A stretch of 63,488 nt of DNA from an uncultured Sphingomonadaceae bacterium (GTDB lineage: Bacteria > Pseudomonadota > Alphaproteobacteria > Sphingomonadales > Sphingomonadaceae): assembly GCA_937995515.1 (NCBI GenBank), contig CALKJZ010000010.1, positions 1-63,488 of the forward strand, read 5' to 3'. Positions 1 to 10,267 of this stretch are shown piece after piece (positions within the stretch are counted from its first letter, which is position 1; the number at the start of each line of letters is the position of its first letter). The notes below the pieces were generated by a model. It searched no databases and had not been told where the DNA came from. It worked only from the letters and a program-made list of their open reading frames with translations. Position numbers and translations under genes: made by a program.

Positions 1-4
1 TTTT

Positions 5-40
5 CGGCGAGGAGCGTCGGCGAGGAGCGTCGGCGAGGCG
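5..40. repeat. 13-bp tandem repeat, about 2.8 copies
   Basis: The unit CGGCGAGGAGCGT is repeated at 5-17 and 18-30, with a partial third copy at 31-40. It lies at the window edge, in sequence where no gene could be assigned on either strand. Confidence 0.6.
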
Positions 41-290
41 CGTTCCTGACTGCCCCTTTTCCGCCCGCTGCCGAGACGTGGCCGCAAACGCTGGTGCTGT
101 CCGGAACGCTGCCTTGAGCCAGCAAGCTGCCAACTGGGGAAATCGCTCTTGTCAACACGGGCCCAGGGTTCACACCCGATCAGCCGCTTGGTTCCTGTAC
201 GATGTTCCGACTGTCGCTTCGCGCGACCTTCGGTTCGAGGGAGCCTCCCGCTGATGCGGAGGCCGGGGGCCTGTTGCAATCGCTGGTCTG
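41..290. other. No recognisable gene, upstream of IS5 remnant
   Basis: This stretch has no ORF with a recognisable product. Its 3' part, from about 270, already reads as a frameshifted N-terminus of the IS5-type transposase that follows. The sequence before that could belong to the same decayed element or to the end of a gene outside the window. Confidence 0.35.
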
Positions 291-971
291 GTGGTCGGAT
301 GCGGCACGCGGCCTGGGCGGCGATCGCGCCGCACGTGCCGCAGAACGAGCCAGCGCCGGGTCGATGGCCGGGAGATGATCCCAGGGGTCATCCATGTCAT
401 CAGGGACGGCCTGCGCTGGCGGGATGGGCGAGCCGCGTATGGCCCGCACAAGACCATCTCCAGCCGCGTCATCCGCTGGAGTTGGCTGGGTGTGTTCCTG
501 CCGCTCTTCGCCGAGCTGGCGGCCAGGGGCGGCAGGCCCGACACGCTGATGATCGACGCCACCCATCTGAAGGCGCGCATCTGAAGGCGCGCACTTGGGG
601 GCACACAGAACTGCTGCCAGCCTGCCTGGCGCCAGGGCCATGATCGCTGGCAGGGGCCATTAGGCGACAGGGTCCGCGAGGCGCTGGCCGCCCGCAAGAC
701 CGACGCCTGCATTTCGTCGAAGTCCAACCGAAAGATCGCCATCCCGCCAGACGCCATGCTCGGCCCCCGGCGCCACCACATCGGGGCCCTGTCCGGAAAG
801 CTGGACGACTGGCGCCGCATCCACACCCGCCATGGCCGCTGCGCCCAGAGCCACGTGTCCGCCATGTGCTTTTTGGCCCCGCCAATCGTCTCGACACACG
901 GCCGCTGCGCCCAGAGCCACGTGTCCGCCATCTCCATCGCCGCAACCATCCTCTTCCGGCTGCCACAATAA
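291..971 (+). pseudogene. Decayed IS5-family transposase
   Basis: Pieces of an IS5/IS427-group transposase lie in order but in different frames. The first piece (about 300-365, frame 2) reads like the family N-terminus, AAWAAIAPHVPQNEP. The second (365-584, frame 3) has the conserved stretches GVIHVIRDGLRWRDG, YGPHKT and MIDATHLKA. The third (660-971, frame 3) has the C-terminal GKLDDWRRI and CAQSHVSAISIAATI. Between 584 and 660 most of the catalytic core is missing. A 14-bp tandem duplication at 565-592 shifts the frame, and a 32-bp segment occurs at both 834-865 and 900-931. No functional transposase can be made. Terminal inverted repeats were not located. Confidence 0.8.
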
Positions 972-980
972 GGCCTGAGC

Positions 981-1643
981 CTAGGGCACCAGCCAGCGCC
1001 CCTCCCAGCCACGGCCGTGCGGATCCCAGGTGAGGACGCCGCGGCGATGCCCGGTGACGGCGAGGTGGAGAAACTCCAGCCGCACGACCTCCACCAGCAC
1101 GATTGCAAAGTTCGGCCGGCCGGTCTCGCTCTCCTCGCGCGTTGGCTCGCGGTGCTCGAGCTCGGCCGGAAGGCCGGAGACGGGCCCGGGGGCTGGCGTG
1201 CCCGGTGCAACCGGCGCGGTGTAGCAGCGGCGCCCGAACAGCCGCGTGGCAGCCCAGGCCGAGTCGGCCTCGGCCCCGTCGTGGGCCACCTGCGCCGTGC
1301 CCGAGACCCGCAGCTGCAGCTTTGCCGCCTTGTCGTAGAAGAGGAGACCGACGCGCGGCTCGGCCGCGATTTCGCCCACCTTCGCCGACCGGATGTCGGT
1401 GTGGAGCCGCAGGCGGCGCTCGGCACGGGCCACGCCGCGCAACACGAGCACCCGGAGCGCAGGAGCCCCGTCGGCTGTAACAGTAGCGAGGACGGGCGTG
1501 TGCCAGGGCGACCGCCGGTCCACCACGGCGCGGCCAAGCCTCGCCCAGATATCGCCCTCGGCGGCCTTGAGATCGCCGTATCGGCCCGCGCAGCCGTCCA
1601 TGTCCGGTGTCAGGCCGCGCACGGCAGGGGGCTCATCGCCCAT
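981..1643 (-). CDS. Pyridoxamine 5'-phosphate oxidase family FMN-binding protein
   Basis: This 220-residue protein has the split-barrel fold of the pyridoxamine 5'-phosphate oxidase superfamily. The order seen is a substrate-side start (SPWHTPVLATV), the core LRVLVLRG and RRLRLHTDIRSAKV, a strand GLLFYDKAAKLQLRV, and a C-terminal VEVVRLEFLHL followed by a closing tryptophan-rich end (WDPHGRGWEGRWLVP). This pattern fits the Alr4036-like FMN-binding group rather than the vitamin B6 enzyme PdxH itself. It may reduce a flavin-linked substrate in the cytoplasm; the substrate is unknown. The true start could be the ATG about 14 codons downstream (MDGCAGRY). It is the last gene of the minus-strand run that begins with hisS, 47 bp after the DUF4167 gene. 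Confidence 0.8.
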   Translation of the reverse strand: MGDEPPAVRGLTPDMDGCAGRYGDLKAAEGDIWARLGRAVVDRRSPWHTPVLATVTADGAPALRVLVLRGVARAERRLRLHTDIRSAKVGEIAAEPRVGLLFYDKAAKLQLRVSGTAQVAHDGAEADSAWAATRLFGRRCYTAPVAPGTPAPGPVSGLPAELEHREPTREESETGRPNFAIVLVEVVRLEFLHLAVTGHRRGVLTWDPHGRGWEGRWLVP

Positions 1644-1690
1644 CTGGCCGCCCCGTTCCGGCCCCGGACGCGCCCACGGCCAGCCGTCGA

Positions 1691-2284
1691 TCAGGCCTCG
1701 ACCGAGGGGGCAGGGGTCTTGCGCGGCCGCCCGCGGCGCCGCGGCTGGCGGGCCGGCTCGTCTTCGGCAGGCGGCACAGGATTGCCGCCGTCGTCCCGAT
1801 CCGCGGCGAGGGGTGCCCCGCCGAAGGCAATAAGCGCGGCCTCGCCGTCGCTCAAGGGTGCTGGCTCGTCGGCCTCCACACGGCCCGCGGGCGCCTCCGC
1901 CGAAGCGACGTGGCCATTGGCCTCCTGCACCACCGATGGCGCGGTGCGATCCGCGCCATCGGCTTCGGGCTCGTCGTCGACATCATCCTCGATCGGGTCG
2001 AAGACGCCGCGGCGCACGCGCATCTCCTCGTGGCGGATCCGGGCGTCGTTCAGCACCCGGAAATAATGCTCGGCGTGCTGGAGATAATATTCCGCGGCGA
2101 CCCGGTCGCCAGACTGGTGCGCGTCGCGCGCGAGCTGCTTGTACTTCTCCAGAAGCTGGCTGGCATTGCCGCGCACCCGGTTCTCGAGCCGGTTGCCGGC
2201 CTGGCTGCCCATCGGCTGGTTGAGCGGCCGCGGCTGTCCCCCGCCACCGCCCCGGCGCCTGCGACCCGTCTGCCTGTTCTGCAT
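1691..2284 (-). CDS. DUF4167 domain protein, probably nucleic-acid binding
   Basis: The protein is 197 residues from the ATG at 2284, which follows a good ribosome site (AAGGAAGACGG). It opens with an arginine/glycine-rich stretch (QNRQTGRRRRGGGGG). The DUF4167 core follows (GNRLENRVRGNASQLLEKYK, then ARDAHQSGDRVAAEYYLQHA and EHYFRVLNDARIR). The tail is acidic and ends in an RRRGRPRK basic patch, like an AT-hook. The family is common in alphaproteobacteria and has no settled function. The basic ends suggest RNA or DNA binding, which is inference. It lies downstream of prmC, a gene order often seen in sphingomonads. An open frame extends upstream to 2560 but shows no family similarity. Confidence 0.85.
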   Translation of the reverse strand: MQNRQTGRRRRGGGGGQPRPLNQPMGSQAGNRLENRVRGNASQLLEKYKQLARDAHQSGDRVAAEYYLQHAEHYFRVLNDARIRHEEMRVRRGVFDPIEDDVDDEPEADGADRTAPSVVQEANGHVASAEAPAGRVEADEPAPLSDGEAALIAFGGAPLAADRDDGGNPVPPAEDEPARQPRRRGRPRKTPAPSVEA

Positions 2285-2596
2285 TCCGTCTTCCTTGCTG
2301 GGGGCCGGATGATGGTTCCTCCGGATTCCGGCCCGGTCGTCTGCCCGCTGCCCCGATGGCCGGTCTGCAGGCGAACGCTTGCGCGTGCACGCGCCCCCGG
2401 GAGGGGACCATCGAGGGCTGTCGGCCCGGCCGCTCCTGCACGGCCGCGTGTCGCCACCCTGCCGGCTGCGCCCGGCGCTGGGCGGGCGCGGCCAGAACGA
2501 ACTGTCGAAACCTCCGCAGGAGCCCGCCTCGGCCGGGCGGTACCCTTCGATTGCGGCCACGCTTCTCTATCCGCCCTGCACGGCCTTGCCAAGCCC

Positions 2597-3479
2597 TCAG
2601 GGCATCTGCGGCATGGGCGTGAGCACGAGGGCGCGCGGCCGGCCGCCAAGGTCGCAATGGCCCGTGCCGGCAAGACCGGCGCGGCGCGCGAGCGCGGCCA
2701 CCGACTCCTGCTGCGCGGCGCCATGCTCGACGATTGCCGCACCATCAGGGCCGAGCAGGCGGGCGATCCCGGGCAGGAGCTGGCGGAAGGCGTCGAGCCC
2801 GTCCGGCCCGGCGCGGAGGGCGAGCCGTGGCTCGTGGTCTGCCACATCGGCCGGCAGCGGCTCGCCATCAGCGACATAGGGCGGGTTGGCCAGAATGAGA
2901 TCGAACCGACCGGCAAGCGGCTGGCTCCAGTGGCCGACGAGGAAGCGGGCGCGGCGATCGAGCCCCGTGCGCTTTGCGTTGGCGCGGGCCACGGCCACGG
3001 CGGCCGCAGACACGTCGACCCCCACCCCGCGGGCTTCGGGAAAGGCCGAGAGCGCGGCCAGCAGCAGGGCGCCGCTGCCGGTGCCGAGATCGAGGATGGT
3101 GGCCGGCGGGCGGCTGCGAAACCGCGCGTGCGCCAGCTCGATCAGCGTCTCCGAATCCGGGCGGGGGATCAGCACATCGGGCGAGACGGCCAGATCGAGC
3201 GACCAGAACTCCCGCCGGCCGGTGATGTAGGCAACCGGCTCGCCGCGCTGGCGCCGCAGGACCCGCTGGCGGAAGGCGCGCGCATCGGCCAGCCCGGCGG
3301 GGGCGGCGAGCAGATCCAGCCGCTCGAGGCCGAGCATGTCGGCAAGCAGCACCTCGGCATCCAGCCGGTCGATCAACGCGCAGGCTTCCCGCAGGAGGGC
3401 GGCGACCGGTCTCAGCTCCGGCCCCCGGTGCGGAAGCGGCCTTCTCTGGCGTCCCCCCGTCCGGCGCGCCGCCTGCCGC

Positions 3480-3502
<23 letters not shown>
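2597..3502 (-). CDS. prmC: Peptide chain release factor N5-glutamine methyltransferase PrmC
   Basis: PrmC methylates the glutamine of the GGQ motif in release factors, using S-adenosylmethionine. The N-terminal helical domain ([16 protein letters not shown]) is followed by the conserved [14 protein letters not shown] and [15 protein letters not shown] motif I is [14 protein letters not shown] and the catalytic NPPY occurs as [11 protein letters not shown]. At 301 residues it is slightly long for the family. The ATG at 3502 lies inside the end of prfA (23-base overlap), and a second in-frame ATG is four codons later; the first 30 or so residues look unconserved, so the start is uncertain. Its place right after prfA, its substrate gene, is the usual arrangement. 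Confidence 0.93.
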
Positions 3503-4564
<1,062 letters not shown>

Positions 4565-4565
<1 letters not shown>

Positions 4566-5920
4566 CAGGCCCTGCCGTCCCCGTCGTTGCGCGCCGGGCT
4601 GCGCTCTGGGCCGGACAGGGAGCCGGGCAGGGAGCCGGGCAGGGCGCCGGTCGGGGTGCCATAGGGGTGCGGAAGGCGCGCGCGGATGGCCGCCAGCCGG
4701 CCCGCCGATCCGGCATCCCGGCTCCGGTCCACGAGGTTCACGCTTGCCGGCGTCTGGCCCGGATCGCGGACATAAAGGATCGCCCGGCTTCCGGCCCGGG
4801 CCGCGGCCTCGGCGCGCTTGCGCGCATGGCCCTGGAAGGGGGCAACGACCGAACAGCCCGCGCTGCGCAGCGCCTGGGCAATGCGCAGGGCCTCGTGCTC
4901 TGCCTCCGGGCATTCCGCGACCACGGCGACATCGACGCCCGGCGGCGGCGGCGCAGCGGCCAGGGCCATCAGCCGCTCGATCCCGCCCGCCCAACCAACC
5001 GCCGGGGTCGGTGGCCCGCCCATCGCCTCGATCAGGCCGTCGTAGCGCCCGCCGCCGATCAGTGTTCCCTGCGCCCCCAGGCGGTCGGTCACAAACTCGA
5101 AGGCGGTGTGGCGATAATAGTCGAACCCGCGCACCAGCTTCGGGGTCTCGACAAAGGCGACGCCCGAGGCCTCGAGCCCCCGGCAGACGGCCTCGAAGAA
5201 GCGGCCGGCCGCAGCGGTGAGGAAGGCGCCAATGCCCGGGGCGCGCTCGACCAGCGCCCGGTCTGCCGGATCCTTGGAATCGAGGATCCGCAGCGGGTTC
5301 GCCTCCAGCCGGCGGCGGCTGTCCTCGGAGAGCGCGTCGCGGTGTGCGGCAAAATGGCCCACAAGGGCCGCGCGCCATGCCGCCCGGCTCTCGGCGTCGC
5401 CCAGGGTGTTGAGCTGGAGGGTCACGCCCTCGCCGATGCCGAGCTCGCGCAGCAGCGTGTCGGCCATGGCGATGAGCTCCACGTCCGCAAGCGGGCTCGG
5501 GCTTGCGATCACCTCGGCATCGACCTGGTGGAACTGCCGGTAGCGGCCCTTCTGGGGCCGCTCGTAGCGGAACAGCGGGCCGTGGGCGAACAGCTTCAGC
5601 GTGCCGAACCGCTGCCAGCCTTCCGAGACATAGGCGCGGGCGATGCCGGCGGTGAACTCGGGCCTTAGAGTGAGCGAGTCGCCGCTGCGGTCGGCGAAGC
5701 TGTACATTTCCTTGGCCACCACGTCGCTGGTCTCGCCGAGCGAGCGGGCAAAGACGTGGGTGTGCTCGAGCACCGGCACATGCACCGGGCGGAAGCCGAA
5801 GCGGCGCGCGACATCCTGAAATCGGCTGACCACATGGTCGAACCGATCCGCCTGCTCGCCGAGGAAATCCTGCATGCCGCGCACCGGCTGGGGCCGGCGC
5901 GGCGCCTCGTCATGTGCCAT
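4565..5920 (-). CDS. hisS: Histidine--tRNA ligase
   Basis: This class II aminoacyl-tRNA synthetase charges tRNA-His. It starts with [15 protein letters not shown] and has motif 2 as [18 protein letters not shown]. The histidine-specific motifs are [15 protein letters not shown] and [18 protein letters not shown], with motif 3 as [11 protein letters not shown]. The C-terminal anticodon domain follows from about residue 340. At 451 residues it is normal, with a 20-residue repetitive tail ([15 protein letters not shown]). It heads the run hisS-prfA-prmC-DUF4167 and is divergent from the exoprotein gene at 6044. Confidence 0.97.
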
Positions 5921-6043
5921 TGCGCGGGCCGCCTAGCAGCGCGGGGCGCTGCGCGCAAAAACCATCTTTCCGACTGTTCATGTCCGTTGCGGGATGCTAG
6001 CCTTACAACTCGTTAATAAACAAACACTTCCGAGGGGCAGTCG
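5921..6043. promoter_or_regulatory. Divergent intergenic region, hisS and TPS exoprotein
   Basis: This 123-bp region separates the divergent starts of hisS and the large exoprotein gene. Its right half is unusually AT-rich for this genome (around 6000-6030, GTTAATAAACAAACAC), consistent with a promoter for the exoprotein, but no clean -35/-10 pair stands out. A ribosome site (GAGGGG) sits 8 bases before the ATG at 6044. Confidence 0.4.
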
Positions 6044-9000
6044 ATGGGTTGCGCACGTTCTTTAGGCCTTGCCGCCACCGCCAGCAGGAGCGCCTCCGCC
6101 CTTGCCATCGCCTTCGGTCTCGTTGCGGCGCCGTCCGGTGCGGATGCCGTCCTGCCATCGGGCGGGCAGCTTGTCGCAGGAAGCGCGAGCATCGGCCCGG
6201 CGGTTGGCGGCACGCTCACCATCGACCAGCAAAGCCAGCGCGCCGTGATCGACTGGCAGCGGTTTTCCATCGGCGCGGGCGGCCTTGTGCAGGTCAACAA
6301 TGGCGCCGGCGCCACGCTGAACCGCGTCCTCTCGGGCGATCCCTCCTCGATCATGGGCCGGCTTGCCGCCACGGGGAGCGTGTGGCTGGTCAACCCGGCC
6401 GGGGTTGTCGTCGGCCCCTCCGGCCAGGTGACGACCGGCGGCGATTTCGTGGCGTCTGCCCGCATGATCGGGGCGGAGGCCTTCATGGCCGGCGGCAGCC
6501 TCGTGGCGGAGGGTGCCGGCGGGCGTATTGCCAATGCGGGCAGCATCGCAACGGGCGGCGACACGGTGCTCATCGGGGCCATGGTGGAGAACAGCGGGCG
6601 TGTGGCCGCCGGCGGGCAGGCGGCGCTGCTTGCGGCAGGGCGGGTGGTGCTGCGCGAGGCGGGCGGCGATTCGCGCATTCATGTCGAGCATGTGTCGGGC
6701 GAGGCGGGCGACGTCTCGACCTCCGGCCGGATCGAGGCGGCCGCGGCCGAGCTGCGGGCTGTCTCGGGCAATGTCTATGCGCTGGCCGCCGACACGTCGG
6801 GCGTTGTCCGCGCGACGGCGGCCGATCTGTCGGGCGGGCGCATCCGGCTGGTCGCGGGCCGGGATGCGGTGATTTCGGGTGTGCTCGATGCCTCGGGGAC
6901 GAGCGGCGGCACGATCGACATCACCGCGGGCGAGCGGGTGATCCTTGGCGAAGGGGCCGAGGTGGCCGCCCGCGGCGCCGGCGGCGCCGGCGGCGACGGA
7001 GGGCGCATCCGGGTGGGCGGCGCGCGCCAGGGCGGGCTTCCCGGCGAGACCGAGCCGCTTGCGGCCGCGCAGGCCGTGTTCGTCGAGCAGGGTGCCCGCA
7101 TCGATGCCGAGAGCGCCGCCGGGCGCGGCGGCGAGGTCATCCTCTGGTCGGAGCGGCGCACCCGCTTCGACGGGCAGATCCGGGCCGACGGGCCGCAGGG
7201 CGGAGGCTTTGTTGAGACCTCGTCCAAGGACATGCTGCAGATCACCTCCGGCCGGGTGCTCGTCGGCAACGGCCAGTGGCTGCTCGACCCGCGCAACGTG
7301 ATCATCGTGGCCACCGCGGGCGTGAACCCGGGCCCGCCCACGCCGCCGGACTGGGTGATCAACCCTCCCGCCGGGCCGGACAACTACCAGATCAACCGCG
7401 ACCCCCTCCGGAACGCGCTGGACGCCGGGACCAATGTGACAGTGACCACCGCGGCACCCGGCACGCAGCCGGGCAACATCACCGTCAGCGCGATCTTCGA
7501 ATGGTCGGGGTCGGGCAACCTCACGCTGCTTGCCGATGCCAATATCGCCGTCAACCAGCGGGTCCAGACTTTGGGAGCCGGCAGCCTGTTCCTGAACGCG
7601 GGCAGGGCAATCACGCTCGGCCTCAACGGCCTGCTGCGGTCCGATGGCTCGGGCGACATCGTGCTGAAGGCAGGAACCGATGTCTTCTTGACCGGTGCGG
7701 ATATTCTTTCAACAGGGAGCGGGGGCATTTTTGTCACCGCCCAGAACGAGATCGTCATCAACCGCGGCATCTCGGCAACCGGCTCCGGCGATGTGAGGCT
7801 GACCGCGTTCGGCCCCGGCATCCGGTATCAGATTCCGAGCACGGCCGGGAACCGGCTGATTTCCGCCAACACGGGTGCGGTCACGCTGGAGGCGCCGGGC
7901 CCCGAAGGCGACATCGTCCTGTTCCGCGGCACCACCGCCAACAATATCCAGGTTCGCTCAAACACGGGCTCGGTGACACTGTCGGCCGGACGAGATGTCA
8001 TCGTCCGCTCGGTCGTCGATGGCGGCTGGGTGCGGATCGGCCGCGAGGATCAGGCCTCGCCGGTATCGGTGACAGCCGGGCGGAACATCATCCTCGAGGG
8101 CAATGGCGCGTCGGCGAGGGGAGATGCGTTCGCAGAGATTGCCAGTCGCGGGGCGGTGACGCTTACCGCAGGCTCGCGCATTGTTCTGGATGCCGGAGGC
8201 GACACGCAGTCGGCGGCACGGGTGACGGCCGTCGGACCGTCGCTCGTGGTCACGGCGCCCCAGGGCGACTTTGCCGGCCGCGTGCGCAGCCGCGGCGACA
8301 CGCTGTTCCAGGGCGGGGATTTCCGCTTCAAGGTGAAGCCCGACTTTCTCCTCGACCCGGACCGCAGCTTCACGCTTGCCGAAAAGAGCAGCATCACCAG
8401 CGTGCCGATGCTCGAGATCCGCGCGCCGGGTGCCGGCAACATCTCGCTGCTTGGCCCGGTGGACGGCTTCGACTTCCTTGGCGTGGCGGGGGCCGACTTC
8501 ACCATCGGCGCGCCGATCACCATGCTCGGCAGCAATGTCTTCAATACCGCGCTCGTGGTCGTCGCCGGCAGGCGGATCATCAACACAGCGGGCGCCTCGC
8601 CCCTGTCTGCACCCAACAACCGCTGGCTGACCTATTCGGTCTCGCCGTTCGACGATGTGGGCGAAGAGGATCTGAACCCCGACACGTTCAATCTCTACAA
8701 TCGCACCTTTACGGCCAACCCGCCCGACACCATCCTGCCGCTGAAGCAGAGCCGGCGCATCTACAGCTTCCAGCCCACCCTCACGCTGACCGCGGAAAGC
8801 GCCACCAAGCGCGCCGGCACCGAAGGCCCGCCGCTTGGCTTCACGGTCGATGGCCTTGTGCCGGGAGACCTGCTGGAAAACGCGCTCAGCGGCACGCCGG
8901 AGGTCACCAGCGCCGGCCAGCCGGCAACGGCGCCTGCGGGCACCTACCCAACCGTCTTCACGCCAGGTCTTGCCGCCACCGACCAGGGCTATCTGCTCGT

Positions 9001-10261
9001 GCTTGTGCCCGGCGTCCTCACCGTCCAGCAGGCGATCCTCCTCATCACCGCCGCCGACACGAGCAAGGTCTATGGCCAGCCCGACCCGGCGCTCGTCTAC
9101 ACCGCCACAGGGTTCCTGCCGGGAGACGACGAGAGCATCATCACCGGCAGCCTCGCCCGCGCGCCGGGCGAGGATGTCGGGGTCTATGCCATCCAGCTGG
9201 GCACGCTGGCAGCGCCCGGCTACGAGATCCAGTTCACGCCCGGCAGTTTCACCATCGTGCCGGCCGGTCTTGTGGTGACGGCGGATGCCAAGGCGAAGGT
9301 CTATGGGGACCCTGACCCGGCGCTGACGTTTGCGGTCTCGGGTCTGGCGCCGGGGGACACGGAGGCGGACGTGCTCTCGGGGGCGCTTGCGCGGGCGCCC
9401 GGCGAGGCTGTGGGCTCCTATGCGATCACGCAGGGCTCGCTTGCGTCCAACGCCAACTATGTGCTGACCTTTGTCGGCAGCTTCCTTTCGATCACGCCGC
9501 GCGACATCCTTCTCTCGCTCGTGGGGCAGGTCGTGCGCGTCTACGATGCCACGGTGGTGGCGCCGGTGACGGCAGACAATCTCCTGCTCTCCGGCGTGCT
9601 GCAGGGCGACGAGGTTGGCGTGACCTTTGCGGATGCCGTCTACGACACGGCAAATGTCGGAACTGGCAAGCTCGTGACCGTGCAAGGCGTGCAGCTGACC
9701 GGGGCGTCGGCTGGCAACTATCGCCTGACCGGCCAGCCCTCGGCCAACATCGGTATCATCACGCCAGCGCCGCTGATTGTGACCGCGCTCGACGCCGAGC
9801 GCCTGTTCGGGCAGCCGAACCCGCCGTTCACGCTGGTGCCGCAGGGGCTTCGCGGGAGCGACACGCTGGCCTCCATCGGCATTTCGGCCGTTACGACCGC
9901 AACCATCCAGTCCCCGCCCGGCTTCTATCCGATCGATGTGGTGGGCCAGCCGCTGAACTACACGGTGACGCGCGTGCCCGGCGAGCTGACCGTCCTGCCG
10001 CTGCCGCTCCAGGGAGCGGTCGTGCAGCAGGGCACCGTTCCGGTGGCCGGCGGGCTGATCCAGCAGGGTGTGGCAACCGGCGTCAATGCGCTGAACGATA
10101 CGCTTCGGGTGCAGCCGGCAGTGCCGGTGCCACCGGCCACCGCCCGGCTCCTTCGGACCACGCGCTATACTGTGTCGGTCGAGCTTGCGCCGGCCGCGCC
10201 TGCGGGCCTTGGCGGCGCATCGGGGTTCGACCCGGCGGCTGCGAGCCCCGGCCTCCAGTAA
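6044..10261 (+). CDS. Two-partner secretion exoprotein, haemagglutinin-like with MBG and YDG repeats
   Basis: This 1405-residue protein is the secreted half (TpsA) of a two-partner system. A signal peptide of about 36 residues ends near GADAV. The TPS domain follows (about 37-270), with VNNGAGATLNRV, DPSSIMGRL and WLVNPAGVVVGPSG, an NPAG variant of the NPNG hallmark. A glycine-rich beta-helix stretch has SGGTIDITAG and GGEVILWSERRTRFDG, then GGFVETSSKDML, typical of these exoproteins. From about residue 910 the tail holds MBG-type repeats (KVYGQPDPALVY near 1003, KVYGDPDPALTF near 1085, RLFGQPNPPFTL near 1248) with one YDG-type repeat (VVRVYDATVVAPV near 1162) between. It is likely exported by the transporter encoded tail to tail at 10268-12019. 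Its role in adhesion or matrix building is inferred from the family. Confidence 0.88.
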   Translation: MGCARSLGLAATASRSASALAIAFGLVAAPSGADAVLPSGGQLVAGSASIGPAVGGTLTIDQQSQRAVIDWQRFSIGAGGLVQVNNGAGATLNRVLSGDPSSIMGRLAATGSVWLVNPAGVVVGPSGQVTTGGDFVASARMIGAEAFMAGGSLVAEGAGGRIANAGSIATGGDTVLIGAMVENSGRVAAGGQAALLAAGRVVLREAGGDSRIHVEHVSGEAGDVSTSGRIEAAAAELRAVSGNVYALAADTSGVVRATAADLSGGRIRLVAGRDAVISGVLDASGTSGGTIDITAGERVILGEGAEVAARGAGGAGGDGGRIRVGGARQGGLPGETEPLAAAQAVFVEQGARIDAESAAGRGGEVILWSERRTRFDGQIRADGPQGGGFVETSSKDMLQITSGRVLVGNGQWLLDPRNVIIVATAGVNPGPPTPPDWVINPPAGPDNYQINRDPLRNALDAGTNVTVTTAAPGTQPGNITVSAIFEWSGSGNLTLLADANIAVNQRVQTLGAGSLFLNAGRAITLGLNGLLRSDGSGDIVLKAGTDVFLTGADILSTGSGGIFVTAQNEIVINRGISATGSGDVRLTAFGPGIRYQIPSTAGNRLISANTGAVTLEAPGPEGDIVLFRGTTANNIQVRSNTGSVTLSAGRDVIVRSVVDGGWVRIGREDQASPVSVTAGRNIILEGNGASARGDAFAEIASRGAVTLTAGSRIVLDAGGDTQSAARVTAVGPSLVVTAPQGDFAGRVRSRGDTLFQGGDFRFKVKPDFLLDPDRSFTLAEKSSITSVPMLEIRAPGAGNISLLGPVDGFDFLGVAGADFTIGAPITMLGSNVFNTALVVVAGRRIINTAGASPLSAPNNRWLTYSVSPFDDVGEEDLNPDTFNLYNRTFTANPPDTILPLKQSRRIYSFQPTLTLTAESATKRAGTEGPPLGFTVDGLVPGDLLENALSGTPEVTSAGQPATAPAGTYPTVFTPGLAATDQGYLLVLVPGVLTVQQAILLITAADTSKVYGQPDPALVYTATGFLPGDDESIITGSLARAPGEDVGVYAIQLGTLAAPGYEIQFTPGSFTIVPAGLVVTADAKAKVYGDPDPALTFAVSGLAPGDTEADVLSGALARAPGEAVGSYAITQGSLASNANYVLTFVGSFLSITPRDILLSLVGQVVRVYDATVVAPVTADNLLLSGVLQGDEVGVTFADAVYDTANVGTGKLVTVQGVQLTGASAGNYRLTGQPSANIGIITPAPLIVTALDAERLFGQPNPPFTLVPQGLRGSDTLASIGISAVTTATIQSPPGFYPIDVVGQPLNYTVTRVPGELTVLPLPLQGAVVQQGTVPVAGGLIQQGVATGVNALNDTLRVQPAVPVPPATARLLRTTRYTVSVELAPAAPAGLGGASGFDPAAASPGLQ

Positions 10262-10267
10262 GCGGCG

